Source: Auricularia sp. M13
Taxonomy: Eukaryota; Basidiomycota; Agaricomycetes; Auriculariales; Auriculariaceae
NCBI GenBank assembly: GCA_037042915.1
Contig: CM073200.1
Span: 310,001 to 374,000 of the forward strand
DNA length: 64,000 nt
Direction: 5' to 3'
The translations under genes were made by a program, and so were the position numbers. The notes below the pieces were generated by a model that saw only the letters and a program-made list of their open reading frames with translations, searched no databases and had not been told where the DNA came from. Shown piece after piece: positions 11,548 through 22,520 of the stretch (positions are counted from its first letter, which is position 1; each line of letters begins with the position of its first letter).

Positions 11548-12293
11548 ATGAGCACCTACACCGGTAGCGAGCCCAACCCGTACGGGTCTCCGCTTGCAGA
11601 CTGGACAGGGCCCAGGGACCCGCTGCCCACGACTGTCAACGAGGACGGCAAGTCGCTCACGAATATCCCTGGGCCCAAGTCGCGTGCGTGTCCTGCGTCC
11701 AGTGCGCCGTGGACGCTGTTCTGATTGACACGGTTCAACGACGCAGCCGTCTACGACGCTTTCCCGAAGCAGTTCTTGCCCAATAAGAACGGGTTCGACT
11801 TCCACAGTGCGCTGTCAGACTTCCAAGTGTGCAGGGGTTCTGCTGATCGCGGGATACCACTGTGCAGTCTATTACAACGTACACGTGGAGTCGGAGGCGC
11901 AGTTCGCGCGCGAGCTGCACGAGCGCATCCGTCGCGAGTTTCCCGAGCTGAGAATCTACCGGGTACGCTGCTGTCGTGGCTGGCACACTCTTGGGCGTTG
12001 CTGACGAGCGCTGCAGTTCTGGGAGAAGCCCGTGGGCCCGCACCCTGTGCCGATGTTCGAGGTGAACGTATTTGACCCGCACCAGACGGGCGCCCTGTTC
12101 AGCTTCCTGGCCGTCAACCGCGGCCCGTGCTCGTGCGTGCGCTCTCGGCGCTTGTAAACTGGCTAACATCGGGTTTAGCGTGCTCATCCATCCCAATACC
12201 GGCGACGCGCTTGGAGACCACACTGAGCGCGCTACATGGATGGGAAGGCCGTATCCTCTGATTGTCGACTTTCTGAAGCAGAGATTCAACTGA
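11548..12293 (+). CDS. DOPA 4,5-dioxygenase family protein
   Basis: Five exons (11548-11683, 11747-11806, 11868-11962, 12017-12132, 12179-12293) join in frame to 173 aa. The family opens catechol rings extradiol, for example L-DOPA in betalain or muscaflavin formation. The protein shows the family signatures: NGFDFHIYYNVHVE with the His of the first metal-binding strand, then FARELHERIRREFPELRIYR, FWEKPVGPHPVPMFEVN, and SVLIHPNTGDALGDHTERA followed by WMG. Length and motif order fit the fungal small dioxygenase family. The start is the ATG at 11548 and no signal peptide is seen. The natural substrate cannot be read from sequence; many fungal members are not linked to pigment. Confidence 0.88.
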
Positions 12294-12445
12294 GGTTACC
12301 GCGTAAATACAATAATATTGCAATGTCTAGAGTCGTTTCGGAAATGTTGTTCGAGCCAGATGAGCGCTCCGCGTTCGGGGTTTCACGGCGCGCCTCCTCT
12401 TCTTCCGACAGCTTGCACGGGCGTGTCCTCGTCGCGTACTGCGCC

Positions 12446-15400
12446 ATGGCCGAGGCACCTCCCACCAGCCACGACGATGTCGACACATGTCGCATCTGCA
12501 GCATGCCCAGCGAGGAAGACCGCCCGTTATTCTACCCGTGCAAGTGCTCGGGCACCATTAAATACATTCACCAAGACTGGTCAGCCAGACCGCTCAGCGT
12601 TCTCTGAGTATTCTCTTACGCCGTCCCAGCTTGACTACATGGCTGGAACACAGTAAGAAGCGGTCGTGCGACGTCTGCAAGTACCGGTATTCGTTCACGA
12701 ACGGTGCGTAGCGTCCTGAAGACCCGCTACCATGATACCTGAACGAAATTTCGCAGTCTACTCGCAGGACATGCCCAAGCGTCTGCCGCTTCACCTGGTC
12801 GCTAAGCGCTTGGCGAGGCAGATGGTAGCCGCGGTCGTCATTTTCCTGCGCGCCACTCTGGTCTCGCTCATCTGGCTGGCCATCGTGCCCTACATGACCG
12901 TCCTGACCTGGCGCACGTATTTCTGGTTCGGCGATGTAATGTGCGCACGCGTGTCGGCCGGCGCTGTGCTCGCTCGCTCGCTAACCGTGCTTACCTCAGA
13001 GCCTGGTGGATCAATGCACGCCCGAAACCAGAGCCGCTGGCGCCGCCGCTGGGCACGCTGGCGTGGCTGGGCAACCTCACGACTTTCCTCATTGACGCGG
13101 ACGCAGACCCGACGGTGCTGCAGGTGTCGCGCGAGACGGCGCAGGTGGTGGCGCGCACCATCTCCACGGACATCTTCACTGGCCAGATCATCGCGTCCAT
13201 GATCGTGCTCGTCTTCCTGTGCGCGTTCCTCTTGCGCGAGTGGATTATGCAGAACGCCCGCCCGGGTCTCTTTGAGCAGGAGCGCGCGGCGGAGGAAGCT
13301 GCGGGTCTCGCAGCTGCAGGTGTCGCGGCCCCGTTGCCCGAGCCAGCAGGCCCAGAAGCCGTTCCACCGCCTGCTTTGGAAGCTGTAGCTCCAGCTGCTC
13401 CCCCGGCCCAACCTGAGGATGTGCTTCCTCCGCGACCACCAACGCCACCGCCCGCGCGGCCAGCGACTCCCATTCCTCGTGCACCTGCAGATCCTGTGCC
13501 TCGATTGGTTTTTGCCTCGCCTCCTGCTGAAAGCGGCCCATCTCATGCTCGACCGCGGCGGCGCAGTCCAAGCCCCTCCTCGTCACATGCATCGTCTGTC
13601 TATCCTGTGTCCGAGTCCGAGTCTGAGCGCGGCGCCGAAGACGACGTACCGTCTTCCTCTTCGCCTTCGAGACCTTGGCATAAGAAGACACCGTATGACC
13701 GCGTGTCTCCCCTGCGTAAGGGGAAGGGGACTCAGAAGAGTTTCGATGCATCCCGCGAGGCTTGGAAGGCGTTTCAGGCTAAAAACCAAGCGTCTGCGTC
13801 CCGTTCTTCAGAGACGCTCGCATCGAGCTCGGTCGGCAGCTTCGAATGGCCATCTTTACAGGATGCTCCCATCACGCCGCTCAGCGCTGCATCGCCTAAT
13901 ATCCCGTACCCTCTGCGAGCCGCTGACGGCTCGGCGCCGTCCTCTGCTGCGCCGTCCTCTGCTGTCGCACCTCATTCCGCTGGCAACACAAGTTCTCCTG
14001 TAGTAGACCTCGATGTGTCCCGCTCGCCCATACCGCCCTTTACGCCGTCTGCGTTTCAGTTTACTGTGGAATCCCCGCGTATGCCCAGCCCGGGAAGCCA
14101 GTCCATCGACCTGGACTCCAATCGCGGACCAGCATTTTCCTTTTCGCCTGGTTTTCCGCGGTCAGACTCGAGCTCGTCGCCGGCCTTTGAGGCCAGCTCC
14201 ATGTCGCCCATAGCGCCCTTCACTCCTTCCGCCTTACAATCACCTGGCGATGATCGGACACAGAGCCCTTTCTCGCAGACCTGGGGCAGCAGCGCTCCGT
14301 CGTTGTCCGCTGCGAGCTCCTCGAGTGGCGTACCGTCACCCTTCCCGCTGTCATCCGCTGACAGCCAGATTCCGGCCTCGGCGTCGGATAATGCAGCCTC
14401 GTCGCCCATCCCGCCGTTCACGCCGTCACTGTTCACCTTCCAGGGCATCGCGCCGCCGGAGGACCCCAACCGCCCGATCGCCATCCCCGGGCGGCAATTC
14501 GTGAAGCGGTCGCCACTCGCGCGCGCGGGGTCGCCGTCGCTTCCGGAGACGCCGGGCGCGCCGGACAGCGCGGCGGGCGAGAAATTCACGTTCACGTTCG
14601 CGCAGGACATGCCGGGCTCGTCGACGTTCAGCGTCGCGGCGGCGCCGTCGCGCCGGCCGGGGCTCGCGCCGGCGACGCCGTCCGAGGAGATCCCGATCGC
14701 GCTGTACCGCGCGCCGGAGGACCTCAACGACACGCTCGAGGAGGAGCGGCGCAAACGCCAGCGCAGCGTGACGAACGCCGAGATGGACCACTACTTCAAG
14801 CGCACGGACGCCGGCATGCTCACCGACGCGCAGCAGGCGGATATGCAGGCGCGCGCGGCGAGCTCGCGCTCCGGCACGTCGACGCCTGCGCCGGGCGATG
14901 GGGACGGGGACGGGGACCTCCCGCTGTTGGTGGACTTGACGGACCAGTCGGACACCGAGTTCGAGGACCAGGTTGATGTGGACGACGATGAGGACGAGGG
15001 GGAGTGGGAGGACATGGTCGATGGCGATGGCGGGGTCGACGTTGAGGAAGGCCTGCGGCGGCTGATGGCCGATGATGAGCCTGGCGGCGAGCAACGCCCT
15101 CCAGACGAGCCTGCACAAGCCGATCCTAACGTCGACGAGGATCTGGACGGCGCTTTAGAAGGTATGCTTTTAGCCTTGCCCTGAAAACGCGGGTCGTTAA
15201 TAAACCTTTGCAGCGGTCGGAATGCGGGGACCTATCGTCATCGTTTTTCAAAACGTGAGTTCGGATAGTCCTGTCCTTTTTATTTGTTCTGAATGAACTC
15301 AGGCTGCGATCGCCTCCGTGTTGTTGGACCTTGCCATTGCAATATGTATATGGTGGCCATATACAGTTGGCAAGACCGTAGGACTCCTCACCGTAAGTCT

Positions 15401-18088
15401 CTGCGCCGCTGATTCTGCAGCTTGCTCATTCACCTTGCAGCTGAACCCTCGTCGAGCCTTGACATTACTCAACATGCCAATTCGCGCGGTACGACTCGTG
15501 AGCGACCCCATCGTCGATCTTGCCGTATATCTGGTCGTCAAAGTCTTTGCGTGGTCCTTGCTCGTCATTCCTCGCCTGCTACGTATTGGCCTCATTGGTG
15601 CATGGTTGCTTTGCAGTCGCCTGTTCGTCCGCGCAGGCGACATCCTGTTACGCATTGTCGCCAGCTTGCCTGTGATTGGAGACGTGTCGACGGTTCCTAC
15701 AGCTCGGGAACGCGCGGCGCTGATGCGCAAGGGTGACGCCGTCGTGTTCAAAGTGCTTCGGCCCAACTGGTCCTCCGTGCTTAATCGCGTTAGTGCTCTG
15801 TGGCCTGCTTCCTCGAGCGACACGACGACGGCGTTGGAGCAGTCTCTGCCGTCAAATTCCTCGAGTGACTGGTTGGCCGAGATGGCGCAGAAACTCCCAA
15901 TTGGCAGTGACTATGCGCTGCAAAGGGTTGAGGCTTGGAAAGCATTTTCGGCTCGGTTTGCTACGCGCTGGGTCGCACTGGTTGAGGGAGACGGCACGGT
16001 AGAGCGACTGCTTGCCGTTGTATTGGGATATTTCTTGGTTCTTTTTGCCGCAGCCAGCTATCTGCACCTGTTCAGCTCCACTAATGCCCGGAACGCTGGG
16101 AGGGCGGCGCGGAATGCTATCCGTCAGCAACTAATTGTTATCAAGGTCGGTTCATGTTGACAGTGATAATATCGCGATGCTGAATTCTCGCGCAGGTCGC
16201 AATGTTCATCGTCATCGAGCTCATCATGTTCCCCGTGGGCTGCGGCCTTCTGCTCGACCTGTGCACGATGCCCATGTTTCCGGACGCGTCGGTGCACTCG
16301 CGCGTGGCTTTCTTCAAGCATGCGCCTATCACTGCGGCATTTTCGCACTGGCTACTCGGCACGACGTTCATGTACCAGTTTGCTATCATGCTCTCGACCT
16401 GTCGCACTCTCATGCGCCCAGGCGCCATGTGGTTCGTGAAGGACCCCCAAGACCCCGCCGCACATCCCATTCGCGATATCATTGACCGCCCTGCTGTGAG
16501 CCAAATCAAGAAGCTCTCTATCAGCGTGGTCATGTATACGATTGTCATCGGCGTCGGCGTGGGGTGCATGGTGGCCATCATGCTGGCTTTCTGCGCCGAC
16601 CTGTTCCCGTTGAGATGGAACCTCAAGTAAGCTTTTCCCCTCACCTGGCTCCGATGAGGATTTTCATCTACACGTGCAGGGAACCACTGTCCGACGTCCC
16701 GATAGACCTTCTCTTTGCGCACCTTATCCTGCCGCCAACGCTCAAGTACATGCGGATCCGGTCGACGTTCCGAGCATTCCTTGAGCAGTGGTGGCGGTTC
16801 ACAGCCCACCAGCTGCGGCTGTCTTCCTTCATGTACGGCGGACGCTATGAGTCTGAGGAGTTTACGCCGGCAAAATGGTCCCTGGGGCATATTTTCAACG
16901 CAAATCGCCCGGTTCCTGACAATGCACCCCAGGATGGAGGATTTCGCCGCGTTCCGGCAAATGATAACGTGGCGCTCCCGAAGGAACGCAGGGCTGTTGT
17001 CAGGGTCGATGCTGAGGGAAATCCGTTGACTGTGGAGGGCGCGGCCGCCATTGCTGCACAAATCGCAGAGGCCGAAGAGGCGAAGCGCGATCCGAAGCTC
17101 GACTACACGGTTGTCTATGTCCCGCCCAACTTTGGATGGCGCATGCTGGCCTTCATGTTCTTCTTCTGGCTGACAACGGTCATTGTCGTCCTCTTCGCCA
17201 TCTCGTTCCCCGTGCGTGTCGGGCGGGCCATCATCGCGCTCGCTACCGACCGGATTCTGCACGACGTCTATGCGTTCACAATTGGCGCATATGCGCTGGC
17301 AGGCGGCTGGCTCATCGGCACCGAGCTCCCGGCGGCGCCGCGACCGTGGACATTCGTCCGTCAAGTCCTTCTGTGGGCTTCCAAGGCTGCCTACATGACG
17401 CTGATGATTGGCTTCGTCCTTCCGACGCTCCTGGCCATTGCGCTAGAGCTCTACCTCGTCCTCCCGCTTCGCATGTGGTTCTTCCCCAACACTCAACCCG
17501 TTATCCGCATCGTGCATTGCTGGGCCACCGGGCTCATCATCGGCCGGATCGTGCTGCGTACGCAGCGAGTACGGCGAGCACAGAGGCAGGCGGTCGAACA
17601 GGCTCAACCTGAGCCTGAACAAGAGGATGGTGTTATGCGTGCTTGGCATATGGTGTGTGCACTTTTTATACGTGCTCCAGTGTGTCTGACGGTGTCCCAG
17701 ATTGAGCGAAACGGGCTGCTCGCGCCCGACATCGTCGCCGCCACGCGCAATTTCATCGTGCCGGTCTTCAGTGCGCTGGTCACGACCATCGCCATCCCCG
17801 CCCTCGCTTTTGTTGCCGCGCAAAAACTCATGCCGGTTCCGATCCCGGCTACATTGCTCCGTACGTCCTTCCTTCTTCCGCTTTTTGGAAGTACATGTGT
17901 ACTCATTCATTCGCCTTGTCGGCCTTGCCTTTACAGCCCAGGTCGTGTACTTCCTGATCTTCTCGCTGGTCGCGGGCTCCGCTGTCATCGGAAACATCTT
18001 CGACAGCACGTCGACGTGGATGCAGGCCGTGCGCGACCAGGAGTTCCTCGTCGAGCGCCGGTTGCGCAACCTGGAGGCACGCAAGTAG
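12446..18088 (+). CDS. SSM4: ER/nuclear-membrane RING-CH E3 ubiquitin ligase, DOA10/SSM4 (MARCH6-like)
   Basis: Eleven exons (12446-12579, 12630-12703, 12757-12940, 13000-15161, 15214-15254, 15303-15392, 15441-16145, 16196-16626, 16680-17652, 17701-17860, 17937-18088) join in frame to about 1,701 aa. The N-terminus is a RING-CH finger (CRICSMPSEEDRPLFYPCKC, then HQDCLTTWL, then CDVCKYRY), followed by two membrane segments. About 600 residues of Ser/Pro-rich sequence come next, largely in one exon, ending in an acidic stretch. Then come many membrane helices, including the conserved central (TD) region around VAMFIVIELIMFPVGCGLLL. The extreme C-terminus, EFLVERRLRNLE, resembles the conserved C-terminal element of Doa10. 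In ERAD the enzyme ubiquitinates misfolded membrane and soluble proteins with Ubc6/Ubc7-type E2s (family knowledge). The disordered insert is unusually long and holds a repeated motif. Confidence 0.93.
14024..14434 (+). repeat. Three copies of an 11-residue SPI(P/A)PFTPSxF/L motif within the DOA10 insert
   Basis: Copies lie at 14024-14056, 14204-14236 and 14402-14434, starting at about residues 473, 533 and 599. They read SPIPPFTPSAF, SPIAPFTPSAL and SPIPPFTPSLF inside otherwise poorly conserved Ser/Pro-rich sequence. Spacing is 60 and 66 residues. Each core has two SP/TP sites, so they could be phosphorylation or docking motifs; that is inference. Confidence 0.75.
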
Positions 18089-18115
18089 ACCGGGTAGCCG
18101 GCGACAGTACCGACG

Positions 18116-18425
18116 CACCACATCACCCCGCTCTCTTCCAGTCTCTCGAATCGGTCACCTGCTTACATACCTACCGTAAGACCCGCAATGTATTATCGCA
18201 CACATCAACTCCTCACGCAAGGAAATGGAATAAAAGCTGTGTTTCTAGAGTTAAGACCTTGCGCGTGGTCGTGGCAGCAAGCTGGCTGTCGTCTGAGTTT
18301 CGGTAGACTTTTACGAAGACGTAATTCGGAATGGATGCTGACGAGCCGCAGCTGCGCGTCGCGTGCCAAGTGGACGCGACTCCAGACTCCGATCAAACCT
18401 ATCTTGCTTTCTGTCCCACAATGAC
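18116..18425 (+). repeat. Direct repeat copy 1, downstream of DOA10
   Basis: Begins 27 nt after the DOA10 stop and aligns along its whole length with 20011-20339. The blocks CACCACATCACCCCGCTCTC, ACATACCTACCGTAAGACC, AAGGAAATGGAATAAAAGCT and GACTCCAGACTCCGATCAAA are nearly identical. It contains no open frame and probably overlaps the DOA10 3' UTR. Confidence 0.85.
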
Positions 18426-18623
18426 CCATGAAGTCACACCACATTGCCTCCTGTGAGGCGAAGCTCAGTCAGAGTAGGTGCGGTTGCAGCCCTTAGGGAT
18501 GCAGTTGGCAGATTGAATACATCAATCCCTTTCTCACCATGGGCGTAGCGAGAATAAGTAGGATGCATGAAACATGAATGATACCGGAGGGGAAGCTCTG
18601 GTTGCCAAACAGGAAAAAAAAAA

Positions 18624-19881
18624 CTAGACGGCGTTGCTCTTGGTCTTGTCGACATACTGGCCATAATCCAGCGCGGGCGCCTTCAGTTCGGTTTCGCTCA
18701 TGTTCAAAATCATCAGTCGCATGGATTCTAGCGCCTCACGAGCGGTGGGACGTTCCGCGGGATCCGGAAGCTGCATCCACTCGATGACGCTCTTGACCGG
18801 CAGAGGTAGGCCATAAATCTGACGGGGAGCAGTCAGTCGAGCAGCAATGCCGAACGGATCTCTCACCGGAAGAAGGCAGAAATATTTCGAAAGCTGCCAT
18901 ATGTCAAGGCAAAACGGGGAGTAAGGCTCCTTACTCTCCAATTCCGGCGCGACTAGGCGGGCATATGTGCCTTCCTCTTCCGTGATTGGCTTGCCGACCG
19001 CGAGATGAGTCTGGGGGTCGCTGTCGGGGTCAAAACAGACAGCAAACTCGAAATCGTTGAGGAAGAGCCTAAATGGGAACGTGGACCGAAACGGCTTGGG
19101 TCTCCCGTCCGGCCCTGCGTCTGGCGGTGGAATACCAATATAGTTGCCTAAAATGTTGCCTTCAAAGATGTCCTAATAAATGCCTGAGTGTTTATTACAA
19201 CTTATATGACTGCTTCAGACCCACCCTGTGTGATACAAGTCTTGAATGACAGAACTCGACGGCCTGCGGCGTGTGAGCTGCTTATTGAAGCCGAAGGAGC
19301 AGCGTACCTCCAGTAATTGAACAAGGGTGTTCAAGATGTCTCTGGCATCTTCATATCCGTAATTCAGGCACGGCTCCCTAATCGCCAGAAAGGGCAAAAC
19401 GGCAAAAGTTATGTCCTGGTACGATAACCATTGCAAGACGGGCACTGTGTGGTTGCCTATGACTGACGCAACGTTGCCTGTAGCGAGGCGCTCAAGGGCA
19501 GTTTTATGTTGGATGCCGCTGTCACCGATCGATACTATCCGAATGATGACATCTCTGCCATCCTTGGTACGAGCGGGACAGATAGTAGGACGCTTGGGAA
19601 GGTATAATGTGAGAGAACCGGGCGTGCTCAACAGACGATGAGCTCACCGTCTGCGAAAAGCTCACAGGAAATGAGACGTCGGACGAACTGTAGATGAATC
19701 CATCTGGGGCTCGAGGACCATCGCTCGGAGGCAACATCAAGCCGACCCCGGCCACCCAAAGCTGATATCCATGCTCGAGCAAGAAAGCCTCGAAAGGTTG
19801 CCAAATGGTTCTAGGGCTGACGGCAATTGGGTCAGGTAGAGCAACGCGGAGGCTGCGGATCGAGCGGGGAAAGTCGTCCAT
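18624..19881 (-). CDS. Kinase-like (probable pseudokinase) protein between two direct repeats
   Basis: The ATG at 19881 is the first in-frame Met; the stop is at 18624-18626. Exons run from 19881 to about 19650, then 19631-19310, a short exon encoding DLYHTG, and then about 19175-18624. The product has the plan of the 1065-2543 gene: an N-terminal WQPFEAFLLEHGYQLWVAGV block, an ALERLATGN stretch, FAVLPFLAI, a catalytic-loop equivalent YHTGDIFEGNIL, FLNDFEFAV at the DFG position, SPFCLDIWQLSKYF, and MQLPDPAERPTAREALESM. The loop Asp and Asn are kept, but HR is replaced by TG and DFG by DFE. I would expect weak or no phosphotransfer. Its location between two ~320-bp direct repeats suggests insertion into a DOA10-DUF1295 neighbourhood. 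Confidence 0.72.
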
Positions 19882-20010
19882 ACTGTAGGAAGCCAGGCGA
19901 GGTTGTGTTTGTCTCCGTTTGCGCCCTTGTTTGCCCGCTACTGTATCGTCACTGTCACTGTCAGTGGTCTGCCGACTATTGAGTACGACGATCCTTATCC
20001 AAGCAAAACC

Positions 20011-20339
20011 CACCACATCACCCCGCTCTCTTCCAGTCTCTCGGATCAGTCACTTACCTCCATACCTACCGTAAGACCCGCTGTACTAGCGCACGACGCA
20101 CATCATCAACTCCTGAGCAAGGAAATGGAATAAAAGCTGTGTTTCTAGAGTTAAGACCTTGCGTGTGGTCGTGGCAACTCGCTGCTGTCACCTGAACTTC
20201 GGTCGACCTGAAGAAAGACACGGCAAGTACTCCAATAGTTTGGAATGGATGATGACGAGCCGGAGCTGCGCGTCGAGTGCCAAGGTGACGCGACTCCAGA
20301 CTCCGATCAAACCCATCTTGCTTTCTGGCGCACAATGAC
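20011..20339 (+). repeat. Direct repeat copy 2, between the kinase-like gene and the DUF1295 gene
   Basis: Partner of 18116-18425 in the same orientation, with start-to-start distance 1,895 bp. It carries a few small insertions relative to copy 1. The kinase-like gene lies wholly between the copies. The copies do not begin TG and end CA, and no reverse transcriptase, integrase or gag-like frame lies between them, so they are not LTRs of a recognisable element. Confidence 0.85.
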
Positions 20340-20474
20340 AATAATCTCTTACGCCTCATGAGTCCTTCGATCCCTCCGCGAGCTGCAGCCCGAGTCAGCC
20401 GCGCGCGCAGGATGACGCCAGAACTCCGATCGTCGCAGACAGATCGGACTGCTTCAGATTTGGCTCCCTTCCCC

Positions 20475-20480
20475 TATAAA
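20475..20480 (+). promoter_or_regulatory. TATA-like box of the DUF1295 gene
   Basis: TATAAA within CCCCTATAAAGCC lies 59 nt upstream of the ATG at 20534. The position is good for a core promoter with a short leader. Confidence 0.45.
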
Positions 20481-20533
20481 GCCACCCCCGCAGCGCTGGC
20501 CGTTGACGGCTTCACGCAAACCCCGCTCTAGTC

Positions 20534-22073
20534 ATGGCGGCCGTACACGTACTGGACGACTATTACCTGGCCATTACAGCGCTGTTCACCGTTGGCTATC
20601 AGCTCGCCGGCTTCTTCGTCGGCTGGACACTGCAGGTGCGCTGCAGCCTGCAGCTGTCGTCCCGCCAGACCTCGTTTGACGGTCTCTTGCAGTTCGACAA
20701 AGTAACTGACCTGACTGGCGGTATGTTCATCTTCCAGAGTGCGCCGTCGTTCGCGCTCATTTCCTCGGAGGCACCAACTTTTTCTGGCTCGGTGCGGACG
20801 TTTCGCTGGGAAGGCCACGAATACGGCGTCTGAATCAGATTTAAAGCATTATTCACCCTCCTGGCCGGCCATAGAACAGATGATACGCGCTCTCTCGTCG
20901 CCAGCGTCCTTGTTATGCTCTGGGCAGTGCGCATTGCTGTACGTGCGCGACGGCTACCGCTGCGACCGTCAACTATAATTGCAACACAGGGGTTTCTCTT
21001 CACTCGCGTCTTGATCGTGGGCTCGGACAGCCGGTTCAATGACATTCGCGCACACTTCTTCAGCTTCCTTGGTGCGCCGGTTTCTACAGCGGTAGCCTTT
21101 TGACTCACTTTTGAGTATTCAGGCTTCTGGATCTGTGAGTTGCGAACTCGGATGCGCTAGCTATGTCAATTCCGAGCCTGTTTCCAGCTCAAATGATCTG
21201 GGTGTGGACGGTGTCTCTACCTGTCATCATCCTAAACTCGCCTGCGGCGGCAGCGCCGGATGGAAAGGCGCATCCAGCTTTTGGCACCGGGCGCGATATT
21301 GCGGGTGTCGTCCTCTGGACCATTGGTCTGATCATTGAAGCCATATCGGATGGGCACAAGGTCACTTCTCTCGGTCATGTCGACCGCTGGCTGACTTTTT
21401 CTTGCAGTTCTGGTGGAGACAGTCCCAAGTCAAAAAGACTGCACCGCTGAAGGTACACTTTTACCGTCCCTGTTTCTGCCACATTTTCTGAATGTCGCTC
21501 CTCAGTCTGGATTCTGGGCGTGGTCCCGCCACCCGCCTTACTTTGGCGAGTGCGTCAAGCTATCAGCCTCGCACTATTTCATGCCATTGACCTGGTCTGC
21601 AGAATGCTCTGCTGGTGGGGCATCTGGACGATCTGCATCTCGCCCGCGGTCGCACACTCCGTCTCCCCCAGCGCACGCAAAGCGCTCTACGGCTCGGTCG
21701 TCTCGCCCCTGCTCACCTTCCTGTACGCCGCCTCCACCCTGCCTTCCTTCTCATCGCAGCTCACAGCCCCACCCGCACCTCTAGCATCCTGATGTTCTTC
21801 TCCGGCGTGCCCACAGCCGAGAAACCGCAAGCCAAGCGCTACTACCTCATGTCGCACGGGCCCGCCGCGTCGCCCGACGACGCGGGCGTCTGGCCGGCGT
21901 ACAAGGCGTACCTGCGCGAGACCTCCATCCTCGTCCCGCTCCCGCGCGCGCTGTACCGCCCGCTGCCCGGCTGGCTCAAGCGCACGCTCCTGCTGGACTT
22001 TGCGTTCTTCAACTTCGACGAGCGCACCGACGGCCCGCGCGCGGTCGAGGAGGCGCGCCGAAAGGCACAGTAG
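20534..22073 (+). CDS. DUF1295 / steroid 5-alpha-reductase-like integral membrane protein
   Basis: Ten or more exons; those joined with confidence are 20534-20635, 20693-20720, 20771-20791, 20847-20938, 20990-21071, 21123-21134, 21188-21360, 21408-21452, about 21506-21550, 21602 to about 21722 and about 21794-22073. The protein shows the DUF1295 landmarks in order: FDKVTDLTGGTNFFWLALF, the LVASVLVMLWAVRIA helix, GFLFTRVLIVGSDSRFNDIR, IWVWTVSLPVIILNSP, GTGRDIAGVVLWTIGLIIEA, and GFWAWSRHPPYFGE, the NADPH/substrate-side signature shared with steroid reductases and isoprenylcysteine methyltransferases. It ends with GVPTAEKPQAKRYYLMSHG. The family is multi-pass and probably reductive; the substrate is unknown. 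The last exon extends beyond the usual domain with a charged tail. Confidence 0.88.
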
Positions 22074-22520
22074 CTTCTCCCTTTTGCTGCAGTTTTTCTC
22101 GCGCATCTGACATATTCACTTGCGCTCGCGATTCCTCTAGAGCGGCGATGTATGAAAGCGTGGCTGTCCCGACTCGAAGCCTTGTACCCTAGATGTACAG
22201 TACATGAGCAGTCTTGTCCGACCAGCTGTAAGGTGTAGCATAGGAACAGCTTGCTGCAGCTGTCATGAGATGTTTCATGATTCATCCTATATGCGTGGCG
22301 CATGTGCTCAATTACCAGGCAATAAATATGTTCCACGGGAGCATGGGGCGGAATCCAACGACAGTGTTAGTGTATAACTGAATGAATACCTGGTAATCAG
22401 ACCAGGATGTTGAGCAAATTTTCTGTTGCGAAAGAGTGGCCCAAATAATAATTTAATGTGAGCTTAAGAGCGATGCAAAAGATAATTTATGGTGCGCTAA
22501 AGAGTGGCCCGAATGATAAT
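22074..22520. other. Convergent intergenic region with a duplicated 26-nt word
   Basis: Separates the plus-strand DUF1295 gene from the minus-strand GH2 gene. It should hold both 3' UTRs. A 26-nt word at 22431-22456 recurs at 22499-22524 with two mismatches; the second copy covers the GH2 stop codon. No gene is seen. Confidence 0.5.

Noticed and set aside
13245-15118. Several minus-strand frames opposite the DOA10 disordered loop
   Set aside because: The plus strand is continuous with RING-CH and transmembrane exons; the minus frames are low-complexity shadows.
20016-20016. Upstream start for the second kinase-like gene within the repeat
   Set aside because: The codon at 20016-20014 is GTG, not ATG; the first in-frame ATG is at 19881.
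18116-20339. Direct repeats read as LTRs of a retroelement
   Set aside because: The copies do not start TG and end CA, no primer-binding-site-like or polypurine tract was seen, and the only frame between them is a kinase-like gene.
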